Positions 22,383-34,900 of a stretch of 64,000 nt of DNA are shown here, in pieces. The position numbers were made by a program, and so were the translations under genes. Origin of the DNA: Hyaloperonospora brassicae. Its lineage: Eukaryota; Oomycota; Peronosporomycetes; Peronosporales; Peronosporaceae. Within the stretch, counting starts at the first letter, position 1. Each line of letters begins with the position of its first letter. The notes beneath the pieces are model-generated. The model ran no database searches, was not told the origin of the DNA, and saw only the letters and a list, made by a program, of their open reading frames with translations. Location: assembly GCA_947650285.1 (NCBI GenBank), contig CANTFL010001426.1, positions 186,001-250,000 on the forward strand, read 5' to 3'.

Positions 22383-25300
22383 ACAAGCAATGGATGGTCC
22401 TGAATAGACTTGGGTGCTTTTGGAGCTCTTTCTACTGCTTGATGCGTACGTGAACGCTCTCTTCAGTATATTGGCAGACTTGTTTGTAGTCGGCAACCAG
22501 TCTGCAATCGAGCGGTCCCGCTTTTCCACGGACGACATGCTAGTATCATACTATCGCAATGCTGGATCGCCCCGCCTGGTCCAGCCCATCGTCTTCAACA
22601 CCCTTTAAGCTCACACGAGCCCGACTGTATACTGGCATCATATTCCCAGCTTTGACGAGTCGCTATTAACACGCGTCTCGTTACCAGATACGATAGTTTC
22701 TTCTTGAGCGAACGATGAAGCAAAACATAAATTTGCTCTCTTCTTGCGACAGCGCCTATTCCGGACCCAAAAATATTATATATCAAAGAAAACTTTAATC
22801 GCGTACTACTTTTCTGATTATCAAGCTCGCTGCATTCGTTCGTACAGAAACGGAATCGGTGGATTCGCACCCATTCATATTATAGAAATATGCTATAGTA
22901 GCGGTCAAATTCGCCAGATTTATTTGTATCTGCATCTACAATGTGCTAGTACAAAGTAATATTTGCCAACTAGTTTATCACGAAATACGATTTGACAGAC
23001 TTCGTCAGTAATCTTTTCTTCGTAGCTTTCCGCCAGTCGTTGTTACTCCATGGCATTTTATGTTTAACTAGTCGACAGCGCGGGCATTGGCGCAATCTGC
23101 AAGCGTCATCATATGCTTAGCACCTCGGTTGCGTTCGAATTACACCCTCTTTCCTGGCCTGTCAGTGTATATCGAGGCTACGCTTCTCGATATACGCTAA
23201 AGCTGGCCACGTGTGAACTTCTAGACAGCAGCATCATCAAGTTACTGTGAGTAAATGCACACATTTATGCGAACGAGATCTATTTTTTGTGGGGATGGCG
23301 AGGACAAGGTAGTATTGCATGCTAACGCCGCGGACGAGGACCGAGCGGAAGTCAATGGCGCGGAAGGAGAAGAAGCGATTACAATTTCGATATTTTTATC
23401 GCACCGCTCTTATAATACAAAAGCTATATAAGTGGGCCAAATTGCACAGTGGTAGGACATGTTATGCAGAAGACAGACCTGCGTGGATCCTCTCGTCAAT
23501 GATGCTGAATCCCACATTTTACCTAAGCCTTTCAATGTTAAACATTCTGTTGGTCGTACCACACGTATATGCACAAGTACAATATACGCGAAATAGTAGC
23601 CCCTCTACTACAAGTACCACATCGCTTCGCCTCCTCTTTGGTGCGAACCGGCAAACTGACTGCAATCTTGTATCATTGGGGGGCGTTATAAAAATGGGAG
23701 ATGATTGTCGTACCTCCCAAACTTGTTATTTGCATGATGGGGGTGATTATATGGAATAGGTGGCGAAAGTCAAGTTTGACAAAAAGGGTAAGCTAATAAG
23801 GAGAAAAGGGGACGAACATGCCCATTTCCTCTGTAAATGAGAAGCCACGCAACAAGAGCAACATTAGCACAACGTGCTGGCGTCACCTCCGACAATGATG
23901 AGATGCCACCAAGTCAATTGTACGCTTCGCACAGGACCTTATCGATAGGGAGGCATTGTACGCACCATCATGTTTATTTACTTGACAATGATATTGAGGG
24001 ATGATACGCGCAAACTCGGATTGACATAGAAGTTGCATGTTATGAAGCTCCTGGCACGCTAGTTATTGCATTGGCTCGTCTATTGGAACCATTTGCGGTT
24101 TGCCAGACTCGGTAGGGTTTGCGAACGTTTGCTGCATCGTACGTATACTGTCACTTACAAACTCAATCTCTGACAGACTCTACTATGTGATGACGTGGCA
24201 AGGTTTGTATTGCGCGACACTGCTACGATTTGCTGCACTACTCAGGTGAATGATGGTGCACTAAGCCGTGATGATAGACTGGCGTACAGCGAAGGACCAA
24301 TACAGTGTCAACGATGCAATTGCCATTTGTCTACGCTGTATTCTGAAACGCTGAGATAGCCACATGGTAGTTTGACTGGAGATAGCGCGCTATTGACAGC
24401 GCGAAGTTGCTACAGCCTTGACGATGTTTGCCATCAATACAATCTATCGTGCCTGCTTTTGCTGCGATGAAAACGGCATGACAATAGTCCATCGTAGTGC
24501 ACTTACCAGCCAAGTGGTATCGACACGGTCACGTCGACTGGTAAGGTGACACCGTAGTAAGATTAATCAACGTTTGTATGGATTTGCTTGACGCACATTA
24601 TTATACTGAATGCGTGACAAGAAACATATGAGAACGTCGTATCATTCACATAACCAGCAATGGAAGCTGAGGACCTAGCCGCCTCTCAACGCATCTTCTC
24701 GTGTGGCATCGCACAATGCATAGAAGCCGTCCTCGCATGGAATGCAGAAGTCGCCATTCGCATCAGCTCGTACGCAATACAAGTACGTTATGTAAGGTCT
24801 CTATGGCATTCCCGACATCGCCAACATCCCAAGATGTAAGTCGAGCATCACTGGTACCAGTTCGAGTCAAAGATCATGAGGGCTATTTCCGTCCAGTTCG
24901 TGGTTGAACGTGCGTGAGCTTCCGTTCCCGAGCGGGTCCGAATCAGGACGGACCCTGTTCACCCGAACAGCGCATCATCATCAGCCTGTGATATTGTCAC
25001 GTGTGTCGACCGTCCGGCAGGTGGCGTTGCAGCAGCTGATTAATGGCTCAGACACAGGCATAGTCGAAGTCGCGGAAAACGACATGCAGACTTTTGCTTG
25101 GGGCGCTATCATCGCTTGCGACTTACCGATATTGCAGCTACAGTCGACTGCGCATAGATCTACGAAATGGGCCGTGGGTATGATCGTGCACACATTGACG
25201 TTCAGTAAACGCTGTACTTATTTGTCTACGGCCGCTCCTCTCGTGCGGACGACGTGACTGTGCTGTGTATGTCTCCTCACGGCACATGATGCGCGCAACA

Positions 25301-26192
25301 TGGCGTGGGCAGTCTTCGCCTTAACGTTCGACAAAGCTATGGACGATAGAGCGAAGCGTGTCGAGCATGTGGTACGCGCGACGACAGAGCGCGTCGCAAT
25401 GTGAGCACGTCAAGAAAGTCATCGATCGATAAGTAGACACAACAGGACGCGCTTCTTTTCGCACGGACGAGAGGTGACAAGAGATGGGGTCGAAAGTGCA
25501 CCCACGACGCCGCCTCGAACCGCCCGCCGCCACCCGAACCGCCACATCCTCATCCGTTTTCTACCACATGGTCGCATCTCTCCTGAGTACCGCTGCGTCT
25601 TCACGGCAACGCCCTTAATGTCCCTGTGTTTTCATCTAGTGTCCCTCTTCGTAATAACAACACAACAGGTTCGTAACGTCTAAGCAGATGGACGTGGCAA
25701 AGCATCGCTCGTGGCAGTGCGCGCCCCACATGTCATCGGTTTCCACTTCGCGTCGATTCGTCAATGCATTCTCAGGTTGCATGACGTGCCCCGATCACAC
25801 AGGAGAGAGCTGTCGGTGCTTCGAGCCACCAACGGGCGGGCGCAGCGACAGCACGAGAAGAGAGCAGCAAAGTTCCCTCTGCGCAGCAAATCGTGTCCCG
25901 CTCTGCCACGCCGACCGCCTGTCTTGAACGCTCACGTAGCCGGTCCATAGAATCCATCAGCAGCGCGCTGTCGTTGAGGCGACGACCGAACGGCAGCGAA
26001 CGCCTTCGCCCGATCGTTTTCTGGTCGACCAGTCGCCTCGTCGTCCAAAGCAGCGGTTGTCGCTACGCTCTGAACGCACCGGCGACATGTGGCGCCCTCT
26101 CGTCTGGCGCTCCCCGTGGCGCGCCTCTATTTGGCCGGTTTCGATTCGTGTGCCAGAATCGAATCGGAAGCTGTCGAAAGGATTCCGACGTG

Positions 26193-26318
26193 TGCTTACC
26201 ACCACGTAACCCGTGTCGCACGGACAACGTGGTGGTGGTAAGTGCGGGTGGGTGGTAAGTGCGGGCGGGTGGTAAGTGCGGGTGGGTGGTAAGTGCGGGC
26301 GGGTGGTAAGTGCGGGCG
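26193..26318. repeat. 17-bp tandem repeat adjoining an inverted copy
   Basis: Five units of GGTGGTAAGTGCGGGYG run from 26234 to 26318 with strict 17-base spacing. About 30 bases to the left, CTTACCACCACGT is the inverse of the repeat core, so a hairpin can form with the first unit. The region is followed by a 19-C run at 26383-26401. Confidence 0.92.
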
Positions 26319-26382
26319 GGTGGTGGGAGCGGTCCGTCAAAAGATACGTCTGGCCGTATTCCTTCCGTGCCCCACACCCCCA

Positions 26383-26401
26383 CCCCCCCCCCCCCCCCCC
26401 C
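26383..26401. repeat. Poly-C run of 19
   Basis: This is an uninterrupted homopolymer about 360 bases upstream of the desaturase start. Its length is prone to sequencing error. Confidence 0.9.
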
Positions 26402-26651
26402 GCTTCTGTCCAGTCTTTGGTTCTGTGCGGGTCTCTGGCCGCCGTCGCCCATCCCCCCCACCCGCTTCAATACAGGACCGACCTGCTCTGCTGTCTGTTG
26501 CGGTCTGTCTGTTGCCCTATCGTAACTGATTCCTGACGAGCAGTTAGGCCCCGTTCAGAAACGCCCGAGGCCGTTCATTTAATGGCTCGATCTCGAGACC
26601 CCTCGCGACCTCTCCATCTCTCCAGACACTTTGGATTTTGCTGCACACTGA

Positions 26652-26717
26652 GGCAGTCAGTCAGTCACACGTACGTGACCCACGTCAGCGGTACCACAAC
26701 ACAGTCAGTCAGTCAGA
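26652..26717. repeat. Two CAGT tetranucleotide tracts upstream of the desaturase
   Basis: CAGTCAGTCAGTCA and CAGTCAGTCAGTCAG lie about 100 and 50 bases before the ATG at 26762, probably in the promoter or 5' leader. They parallel the tracts near the flippase and lyase genes. Confidence 0.8.
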
Positions 26718-26761
26718 CGTATTGGCATATCGACATCTTGACGTATCGGCCGTCGTGAGTC

Positions 26762-27817
26762 ATGTGCAAAGTCGAGCTGAGCGCGTTGCCGTCCATGGCC
26801 CCCGTGGAGGCGCAGCTCGTCAAGCCGACGTTCGTGCGGGCGTTCGCGCCGCAGGGCGACTTCCACTGGACGCCGACCGACGAGCCGCACGCCACGCGTC
26901 GGAAGCTCATTATGGCCAAATACCCCCAAGTGAAGCAGCTCTTCGGCCACTGCCCCAAGACGAAGTACGTCGTGGCCGCGACAGTCGGTCTGCAGACGTA
27001 CCTGGCGCTCCATGCCCAGCACTGGTCGTGGCCCGTCTACCTCGGGCTGCTCTACGTCGTGAGCGGCACGGCCAACCACGCTATGACGATGGCCATGCAC
27101 GAGATGGCGCACAACCTCGGCTTCCGCAAGCCCCTGCACAACAAACTGCTGGGCCTCGTGGCCAACCTGCCGCTCGCCGTGCCGTCCGCGACGTCGTTCC
27201 GGAGGTACCACCTCGACCACCACCGGTACCAGGGCGTCGACGGCGTCGACGTGGACGTCCCGACGGTCCTCGAGGGCCGCTACATCAACACGAAGCTCAC
27301 CAAGTTGGCCTTTGTCGTCCTCCAGCTCTTCTTCTACGCCAGTCGGCCGCTCGTTGTCAACTACAAGACCCCCGGCGCGTGGGAAGCCATCAATCTCGCC
27401 GTGTGCCTGAGCTACAACTGCCTCGTGTACACCTACGGCGGCCTCTCGGGTCTGCTCTACCTCCTGCTCGGCACGGTCGTTGGCTGCGGCATCCACCCCG
27501 TGGCCGGCCACTTTATCGCCGAGCACTACGAGTTTGTACTCGGCTACGAGACGTACTCGTACTACGGCGTGCTCAACCGCGTCACGTTCAACGTGGGGTA
27601 CCACAACGAGCATCACGACTTCCCCTTCATCGCGGGCTCGCGGCTCCACGAGCTGCGCGCGCTCGCGCCCGAGTTCTACGACAACCTCCCGAGCCACACG
27701 TCGTGGGTGAAAGTCATGTACGACTACGTCATGAACGACAACATCAACGCGTTCTCGCGCGTGAAGCGCCTCGACCCCATGAAGAACGTCGCTAACCAGA
27801 TGCTCAAACGCGAGTAA
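26762..27817 (+). CDS. Sphingolipid delta-4 desaturase (DES family)
   Basis: The protein is 351 residues and single-exon. The enzyme introduces the delta-4 double bond into dihydroceramide at the endoplasmic reticulum, using a di-iron centre and electrons from cytochrome b5. The N-terminal lipid-desaturase signature is clear (DFHWTPTDEPHATRRK then KLFGH-like LFGHCPKTKY). The three histidine boxes are present: HEMAH (from residue 113), HLDHH (from 150) and NEHHD (His ~284), with hydrophobic membrane spans between them. Length and order fit DES1/DEGS proteins. The ATG at 26762 gives a short extension before the conserved block; Met12 is an alternative start. Two long ORFs in other frames overlap it, a side effect of the very GC-rich third positions. 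Bifunctional C4-hydroxylase activity cannot be excluded. Confidence 0.95.
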   Translation: MCKVELSALPSMAPVEAQLVKPTFVRAFAPQGDFHWTPTDEPHATRRKLIMAKYPQVKQLFGHCPKTKYVVAATVGLQTYLALHAQHWSWPVYLGLLYVVSGTANHAMTMAMHEMAHNLGFRKPLHNKLLGLVANLPLAVPSATSFRRYHLDHHRYQGVDGVDVDVPTVLEGRYINTKLTKLAFVVLQLFFYASRPLVVNYKTPGAWEAINLAVCLSYNCLVYTYGGLSGLLYLLLGTVVGCGIHPVAGHFIAEHYEFVLGYETYSYYGVLNRVTFNVGYHNEHHDFPFIAGSRLHELRALAPEFYDNLPSHTSWVKVMYDYVMNDNINAFSRVKRLDPMKNVANQMLKRE

Positions 27818-28105
27818 CGGAGGATTTAAGACATAGAGAATGAACGACACGAGTTGCGTCTGTTTGCCGAAGAGTGTGCGGGAGTGGGAGTGTGTGCTGT
27901 GAGTATTCGTTGCCTAACACGTCCTGTGCGTGACTGGTTTCGACCAGAAGTGGCGCAACGGAACACCACTGCGCTTCTCATTACATGGGTTACAACACTA
28001 TGCGATGATCTCCATCTGTCTACTGCACTGGTTGTTTATGTCTTCGCTAGACAGCTTTAGCGCACGCGGCCTTCCGAGTCGCCTGAGTGCTACTGCTACT
28101 GCTGA

Positions 28106-31100
28106 CTACGACTGGCGGACGCGATCCACGTTCGGGTTGCCCAGCGTGAACAGTCGCGGCGCAATCGACATGGACATGAGCTCCTGGAACAGCAGTTTGC
28201 AAGAGTAGGGAATGTGGACCTGCGAGATCTGCGTCTTGTTGCGGCACGTGCGGCACTCGAACGTCATCTTGCGCAAGTTGGCGATCGCAATGATCCCGCA
28301 GATGTCGCACACGTGGACTCGGTAGGCATCCGAGTTGGCAAAGAGGCGGTCCATGAGGAAATTGGCCGAGCCGTGCGAGATGAGGCAATCGCGCTCCATC
28401 TCCCCCATACGTAGTCCACCTTCCCGAGCACGACCTTCCATCGGCTGGCGCGTCAGCATTGTCACGGGCCCACGCGAGCGCGAGTGGATCTTGTCGTCGA
28501 CCATATGCTTCAGGCGCTGGTAAAAGGTGGGTCCGATGAAAATCTGAGCTGTCAGGCGACGCCCCGTGTGGCCGCTGTACATGACCTCGTTTCCGTGCTT
28601 CTGGTAGCCCAAATTGTGCAGTGTATCAGCGATGGCTTGGACCGTCACGTCGGTGAACGGAGTGGCGTCACCCTCGTCGCCCGTTTGCGACGACACTTTG
28701 CCGAGCAGACACTCCACGAGATGCCCCACTGTCATACGCGACGGAATAGCGTGAGGATTGACAACAATGTCCGGCGTAATGCCCTCCACCGTAAACGGCA
28801 TATCTTCCTGGCGGTACGTCATACCAATCGTTCCCTTCTGTCCGTGACGTGACGCAAACTTGTCGCCAATCTGCGGCACTCGGATGTTGCGGAAGCGCAC
28901 CTTTGTAAACTTAAAGCCGTCGGCATTTGTCGTGAGCATCACGCTGTCGATAATGCCGTTTTCGTGAGAGCGCAGCGCTGTGCTTGCATCGCGCTTGTGG
29001 TGGCGCTGCTCGAGAGAGGAATCTTCAGACTGGGGCAAAGGCGACGTCTTGCCGATGATAATATCGTTGCCACTGACGCGAGTGCCGGGAGCAACAAGAC
29101 CATCGTTGTCTAGTTTGTGATAGCTGCCGTGGCGCAGACCCAGGCAGTTCTCACGAGACGGTTTCTCGAATTCTTCGCAGTTGGCACCGCCAGCGCCACC
29201 ACCGGGGCCACCGTGTGGACTCTTGTTCCGTTCTTGGTCAATGTAGCAGCGGTAGAAAGTAGAGCGGAAAAAGCCGCGATCGATTGCGCTCTGATTCATG
29301 ATCAACGAATCTTCCTGGTTGTAGCCCGTGTACGATGCAATACCCACAATTGCATTGATACCTGATGGCAATTCACGAAAATGCAGATACTCCATCGCAC
29401 GCGTAGTTACCAAAGGCTTTTGAGGGTAGTTTAAGACGTTGGCCATAGTGTCCATTCTTGCGCGGAAGTTGGAACAGTAGATACCCATAGCCTGCTTACC
29501 CATAGCAGACTGGTACGTGTTACGCGGTGACTGGTTGTGATCGGGGAACGGAATAATGCTGGCACAGATACCCAAAATCATGGACGGGTGAATCTCGCAG
29601 TGCGTATGGATCTGTGAGCCCGTGCCGACATCCTTGGGCTCCATTGCAATCATACACACTTCTTCTTCCTCCGTGTCAATGAGTTCCACCACACCATCCG
29701 TTAGCAGATTATGCCAACAGTAGTTGGTAATCTTGTGGTTCTGTAACTTCACCACCTGCTCCTTTTGTAGCAGCAGCTGGTTGTCCTCGACAATAAACAG
29801 GGGACGGCATACACGACCAGCATCCGTATAAATGCGCAACTCCTTGTTCATTAGGTCTCGAATCACCGACACTTCGGCATCGATGTCGACACATCGGCGA
29901 AGCGATCGCAGCGTGCGAATCAGCTCGTTCGGTTCACGATGCACACCCACCCAGTTTCCATTCACGAAAATTTTCGTGGAGTGTGGAATAATCTGCGGCT
30001 TGATCTCCTCCAAGTTTTCAGTTGCCCACTCTTCCAAGAATTCCAGAATGGGAGCTTGCGGCGATCCCACAGAGATGTAAGCCATCAACGCCAAATTCTT
30101 CACAAGTCCGACGGCCTGTCCTTCGGGCGTTTCAGCGGGACAAATCATACCCCAATGCGTATTGTGCAGCTGACGAGGCTGAGCCTGCTTGCCTTCGCGG
30201 CCAAGAGGTGTGTTCAACCGACGCAAGTGAGACAGCGACGAAGCGTACGTTAGCCGATTGAGCACCTGCGAGACACCAGCCTTCGAGGCGCTCTTTTGCA
30301 TGCCCCAGTTACCAGTGGCCAGCGAATACCGCAAACCGTTCGTGATCGTGCGTGAGCGGATGGCAAGCGTCAGATTGAAGTCCTTGCCGTTGTCTACACA
30401 CTTCTGCAAAAACGACTTCACGTCCTTGGTGAGCTTTTTGAACAGTATACGAAACAAACCGCCAAGCAGGGGACCGGCCAAGTCCAGTCGCTTGTTACCA
30501 TAGTGATCACGGTCATCCTCGCCTATGCGACCAAGTGAGCACATCAGCAACTTGTGTACCACGTAGCCCAGAAAATACGCTTTCTTAGTTTCATTGTGAT
30601 CTTCCACACCAACGTGAGGCAGCATCTCCTTCTGCAAGATATCCTGTGCATAGCGAATACGGTCGGATTTGCTCACATTGATGGCGCTACCACGTCGTCC
30701 AATGAAATCCAGTGCGACTTCCTGCTCTTGAATGACAAATGCTTCTTCCAGCGACGACTTGAAACGTTCCATCAGCTCCGCGTCAGAAAAGTCATAGCAA
30801 ATGTGTTCTAAAATTTCTCGATCTGCCACAAATCCGAGCGCACGAAAGATAATGACGACCGGGATATCCTGGCGAATGTACGGGATCACTGCCCGAATCT
30901 GGTTGCCCGTGATAGCACTCTTGCCGCCGCCCTTCTGGTACATCTGCACGTACATTGTACTGGTCGGCCGCACGCCGTGTTCAACGTGAGACCGCGTTTC
31001 ACAGACCCAGCTGTACTTGGACGCCGCATTCTTGCGGAAACAGTACACGTGGTTGTTGCTCATGCGTTCCTGAGCAATGAGCACCTTTTCGCTTCCATTG

Positions 31101-31723
31101 ATGATAAAGTAGCCGCCTTGATCATAGACGCACTCATTGAGCTCCGTGAGTTCCTTGTCCGTCTTGTGCGTCAACACGCAGTACTGCGAGCGCAGCATAA
31201 TGGGCACCATGCCGATGAACTCCTTGGGGGTCTCCACTTGGTCGTACGGCTCCATGTCTTCGAGGTTCGCCGGCCCGGAAGCGGGCGCCTGGTACTTCTG
31301 ACACATCACGTCGACATACAGCGGCGCCGAGTACGTGAGGTTCCGCAGCCGCGCCTCGTGCGGGAACATGACGCTCGTCGAGCCATCGGCTTCGGTCATC
31401 GTGGGCTTCGAGAGGTAGATCTGGCCGAACGAGATGTTGTAGATCGTGTCCGTGTTGGTCTTGGCCTGGCCGGGCGCGTACTGCGGCTCGGGGTTGATGC
31501 GGATCGAGCGCGAGTCGTCCACGAGCTCCTGCATCGTGTTCTGAATGAACTCGTCGAACGAGTCCAACTGCTGCCGCACGAGTCCCTTCTCTTCAAAGTA
31601 GCTCGAGATCACGGCCCAGGCGTCTTCCTGCGACACGGCGAGCCCCGGCGCGAGGCCGTAGTCGCCGCCGACGCCATTCGGGTCGTGCTCCGTGTCGCCC
31701 TCGATCGGTTGTTCCCAACTCAT
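28106..31723 (-). CDS. RPB2: DNA-directed RNA polymerase II second-largest subunit RPB2
   Basis: The protein is 1205 residues, single-exon, with an ATG start at 31723. It is a core subunit of nuclear RNA polymerase II and forms one wall of the active-site cleft. The sequence runs the full family length: N-terminal protrusion/lobe blocks with [12 protein letters not shown], fork region, the active-site segment [31 protein letters not shown] in the hybrid-binding domain, [19 protein letters not shown], and a C-terminal zinc site with CDICG and CRTC pairs followed by the clamp segment [15 protein letters not shown]. The match to RPB2 rather than RPA2 or RPC2 rests on these segments and on the short, nearly insertion-free C-terminus. 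No breaks were seen. It is convergent with the desaturase gene (288 bases apart). Confidence 0.97.
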   Translation of the reverse strand: MSWEQPIEGDTEHDPNGVGGDYGLAPGLAVSQEDAWAVISSYFEEKGLVRQQLDSFDEFIQNTMQELVDDSRSIRINPEPQYAPGQAKTNTDTIYNISFGQIYLSKPTMTEADGSTSVMFPHEARLRNLTYSAPLYVDVMCQKYQAPASGPANLEDMEPYDQVETPKEFIGMVPIMLRSQYCVLTHKTDKELTELNECVYDQGGYFIINGSEKVLIAQERMSNNHVYCFRKNAASKYSWVCETRSHVEHGVRPTSTMYVQMYQKGGGKSAITGNQIRAVIPYIRQDIPVVIIFRALGFVADREILEHICYDFSDAELMERFKSSLEEAFVIQEQEVALDFIGRRGSAINVSKSDRIRYAQDILQKEMLPHVGVEDHNETKKAYFLGYVVHKLLMCSLGRIGEDDRDHYGNKRLDLAGPLLGGLFRILFKKLTKDVKSFLQKCVDNGKDFNLTLAIRSRTITNGLRYSLATGNWGMQKSASKAGVSQVLNRLTYASSLSHLRRLNTPLGREGKQAQPRQLHNTHWGMICPAETPEGQAVGLVKNLALMAYISVGSPQAPILEFLEEWATENLEEIKPQIIPHSTKIFVNGNWVGVHREPNELIRTLRSLRRCVDIDAEVSVIRDLMNKELRIYTDAGRVCRPLFIVEDNQLLLQKEQVVKLQNHKITNYCWHNLLTDGVVELIDTEEEEVCMIAMEPKDVGTGSQIHTHCEIHPSMILGICASIIPFPDHNQSPRNTYQSAMGKQAMGIYCSNFRARMDTMANVLNYPQKPLVTTRAMEYLHFRELPSGINAIVGIASYTGYNQEDSLIMNQSAIDRGFFRSTFYRCYIDQERNKSPHGGPGGGAGGANCEEFEKPSRENCLGLRHGSYHKLDNDGLVAPGTRVSGNDIIIGKTSPLPQSEDSSLEQRHHKRDASTALRSHENGIIDSVMLTTNADGFKFTKVRFRNIRVPQIGDKFASRHGQKGTIGMTYRQEDMPFTVEGITPDIVVNPHAIPSRMTVGHLVECLLGKVSSQTGDEGDATPFTDVTVQAIADTLHNLGYQKHGNEVMYSGHTGRRLTAQIFIGPTFYQRLKHMVDDKIHSRSRGPVTMLTRQPMEGRAREGGLRMGEMERDCLISHGSANFLMDRLFANSDAYRVHVCDICGIIAIANLRKMTFECRTCRNKTQISQVHIPYSCKLLFQELMSMSIAPRLFTLGNPNVDRVRQS

Positions 31724-31852
31724 GCGGCGGGTGGTCGACAGACGAGAGGGGGGCGAGGAGCTCTTTGGTTTCGAGTGCTGCAGAAAGCGCTCGGTGCAAT
31801 ATTATCCAATGAGTGGGCTCCAGTGGATCCCTCGACTGCGTCTGTGTCGTCT

Positions 31853-31904
31853 GTTTCGTCGTTTCGTCGTTTCTCGTTTCGTCGTTTCGTCGTTTCGTCG
31901 TTTC
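31853..31904. repeat. GTTTCGTC octamer microsatellite
   Basis: About six copies of GTTTCGTC, one of them truncated, lie 130-180 bases upstream of RPB2. A CCAAT sequence on the opposite strand lies between the array and the gene (about 31806). Confidence 0.9.
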
Positions 31905-34900
31905 AATAGAAATGAAGACTAGAGAAGAACCGCTCATTTCGATCGATTACTGTACAGAATGGGTGGCGCTGTTCCCAGCTTCCCTCGCATGGGTTTGGCC
32001 GAAAAGTTGATACATCGCAAATACATAGTCGTTCCTAGTAGCGTCTTCACAGCGGACTCGACTGATTCAGCGCTCATACGAAGAGCCCGGTCTTGTTATG
32101 CTACTGACGTAAGCTGCACCGTAGGCTGAAATGTCGGATGATGTTGCTCTTGATGCGGCGATGGAAGCTACGCCACTATAAACGGCATTGACGTACCCAT
32201 CGCTATTATGCGCATGTCGTCTCTACTCCGGTCCCGCTCACCAGCTGAGAAGTAAATGAAGACACGCGAGCCACTCTCATACGTTTTCCTCGTCGGGGAG
32301 AGGCAGCTGGGCCTGCTCTACGCGTTCCTGCGCCACTTTACGCACCACATTCCCAATAAGCTTCCGAACCAATCCAGACGATCTACACCATGCTCGGAGG
32401 CCCCACCTTATCCTTCTTGAGATATCCGCGCCGTCGCTTGTCGTTGTGGGCCAATAGCACATAGCGTTGCTTCCGAAGGGCCTCACGGGGAAAATTGCTT
32501 ATAACCGGTTCGACTCAACATCACCGGTTGCGCCCTTTCGCCTCACAAGTCGCGCTCTTATGTCCCTGCGCAGCACCCCAAATTTAAATGCTGAATATGG
32601 AAAAATCAAATTGAGCTTGTTGATGCTCTCGATGGCGCATATGGTTTTGTATGCTTAAAGTGGGCTTGCAAACGCTGACGACAATTTCAACTATCTTATT
32701 AGTGAGCAGCCACTATCTGGACAGGTCTCTTCAATTTCTTCAAGCCTTCCAAGTGATTCGTTATATTTGCATAGTGGAATATCGGATACTGCTTGATGAC
32801 TATATCGGCTACAGATTGATAGTGAACCTTATCATGGCATTCGGTTGAAATGCAATCGATTTGTTACTGTTTATTACAATTGGTCATACATCAGTTTTAA
32901 CGTCCAAATAAAGAGGCGAAACGTATGGATGCAATGCGAAAAACGAGTTTGATATCTTTCAGAAAAACGATAAGGATAGATTTTTGCTCGGATCTATCTA
33001 AAGTTCACAATCGGCTTCTCACAGTTCCATTCCATTATAAACGAGGTTAGCCCACTAATCCTTCGAGTTTCAATTCGAATTGGCAACGAAATACGATAAA
33101 AGTAAGAATTCGCATGTATTATAGATAGCCCTATCGCTCGTGTATTGACGTAACATCAGTCTTTACCATCGATGAATCAACTATCTACAAAAAATGGCTC
33201 TGTAGAGAGTTCACGTTGCTATATATGTGAAAGATGTACCGATCATAACTGAAGGCAACATAAATCGAATAAGATAAGAATTAATTATTGGTTATTCCCA
33301 TTACTTTCTACGCGCTAAGAGCACCGTGAAGGTACATATAAATACAAGCTTGAGTACCTAAATATTAGCAGTGTAATCGATACATCGTCTCGATAACATT
33401 AAAAAAGGTGCAATTCGTTTTACCAAAGAATACACGGCACCGTTGTATATTTCACTATATAGTGATGCTTTGTTTCGTTCGCTGTAACTCATGTAAATAA
33501 AAGTTATCGCTTGGTTTTGATATTGTATTGATGCAAACGTGTCCTTCCGTGGAGGATAAGAATCTTCAAAATGATCGTAAGGGTATACGTGTTGCAGGCA
33601 TAAGTCTGGAATTCGTTCGACAATATCCTCGACTATCGATATTTGTGTAACGCTAATTTGCACCAACTTGTATAAGTTGGCGATTGAACGATACAAATAC
33701 ACATTTAGGCCACGAGTTGGGATACCGAGGCGAAGATAAGAGACGCAGCATTCATGATCATAAAAAGCCTTTTTTCGGAATGCAGACACGCTTTACTAGA
33801 CACAAATACCATTTTGAAATCCATCATAAACATTAGATTGGTAAACATCGTTAGTTGATCACAAGCGCAGCAAACGCCAGTAATTGACCCTTTGCAGCGA
33901 GCGAGCTGATACTTACGATCGACAGCCAGGCGAATTGCAACAAGCACCTATAATAGCCCATCATGGTGGAGGCAGGGCCTTACATCTCGGCATCGATAGG
34001 TTACAGCAAAGAAGAGCGAATGCGTGTAGACATGCATACATACGTATGACGTGCACTTTACATGTAGAATTTAAAATAAACGAATGTCACTTCGAAATTT
34101 CGCAAGCTGCTATATATCGAAGTCAAATCCGTAGATTTCACAAAAAGTCTCATCCGCTACAATATACGCGTTAGAATCATTCATAACATTACGCTTTGTA
34201 ATTGACCTCACCTGATCAACGTGGTCCATTTCTGTACCTTTAATTATATGCTGACCGTACTATAAGAAATACCAATGTATGATATATCGAATTCTTTTTG
34301 GCTCATAGTTCGATAGATAGTGATAGCGTCAGGACGTTCCGCCTCGATCCCGCGTTATGTACATGGTTTGTCTTTCCTCTTGTACTTTGTAACGGCGCTT
34401 TGTCCGAACTAGTGTATTCGTCAGATTTATGGTACTATCAATCGACCGACGCTTCTGCGCAACTTCATTTAGAAAATGATTTATACTACGAGCTTAACTG
34501 CGGGGCTACATATTTGAGAGTTCAGTCATCAATTATTTGTGCGCATACTAGTACCCACTTCCAGTGTGGCGAGTGCTTTGAGGTTGGTGCTGGTAGAAGT
34601 GCAGTCAGGTATCTCGTTGAGACGTCAATTACCCGATCCTCGGCATCCGTGAAAAAATAGTGTCTAAGTCACATTAACGCCTAGCCTACTGTAACGTCCC
34701 GAAAACAAGTAATCCTGTAAAGTTCAAAGTATATTCTGATGCAGAAACACCAGTTTGAAATATTTAAAAACAAACAGCTTACCCAATAGCGCCATCTGAG
34801 CAGTCGAATTCCGTTAATATAACGCTTTAGAGTTCAGAAACAGTCTCAGATGAAAGTTGCATATCATTACACATCCAATTTGTCGAAATGCATTGTTATT

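Larger units (their letters stand above)
20822..26640. other. Gene-poor region with possible decayed fragments
   Basis: No intact gene is recognised. A short GT run occurs at about 20938-20951. A possible minus-strand protein remnant is annotated at 22105-22382. A 60-codon ATG frame begins at 24660 on the + strand but has no recognisable motif. Otherwise the stretch is AT-rich (21-24.7 kb), returning to higher GC before the desaturase gene. Confidence 0.5.

Noticed and set aside
26638..27850. Two ORFs of more than 380 codons on both strands over the desaturase
   Set aside because: They are shadows of GC-rich third positions; only the 26762 frame shows the three histidine boxes.
30977..31909. 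310-codon + strand ORF over the RPB2 5' end
   Set aside because: It is antisense to well conserved RPB2 sequence and extends into the GTTTCGTC microsatellite.
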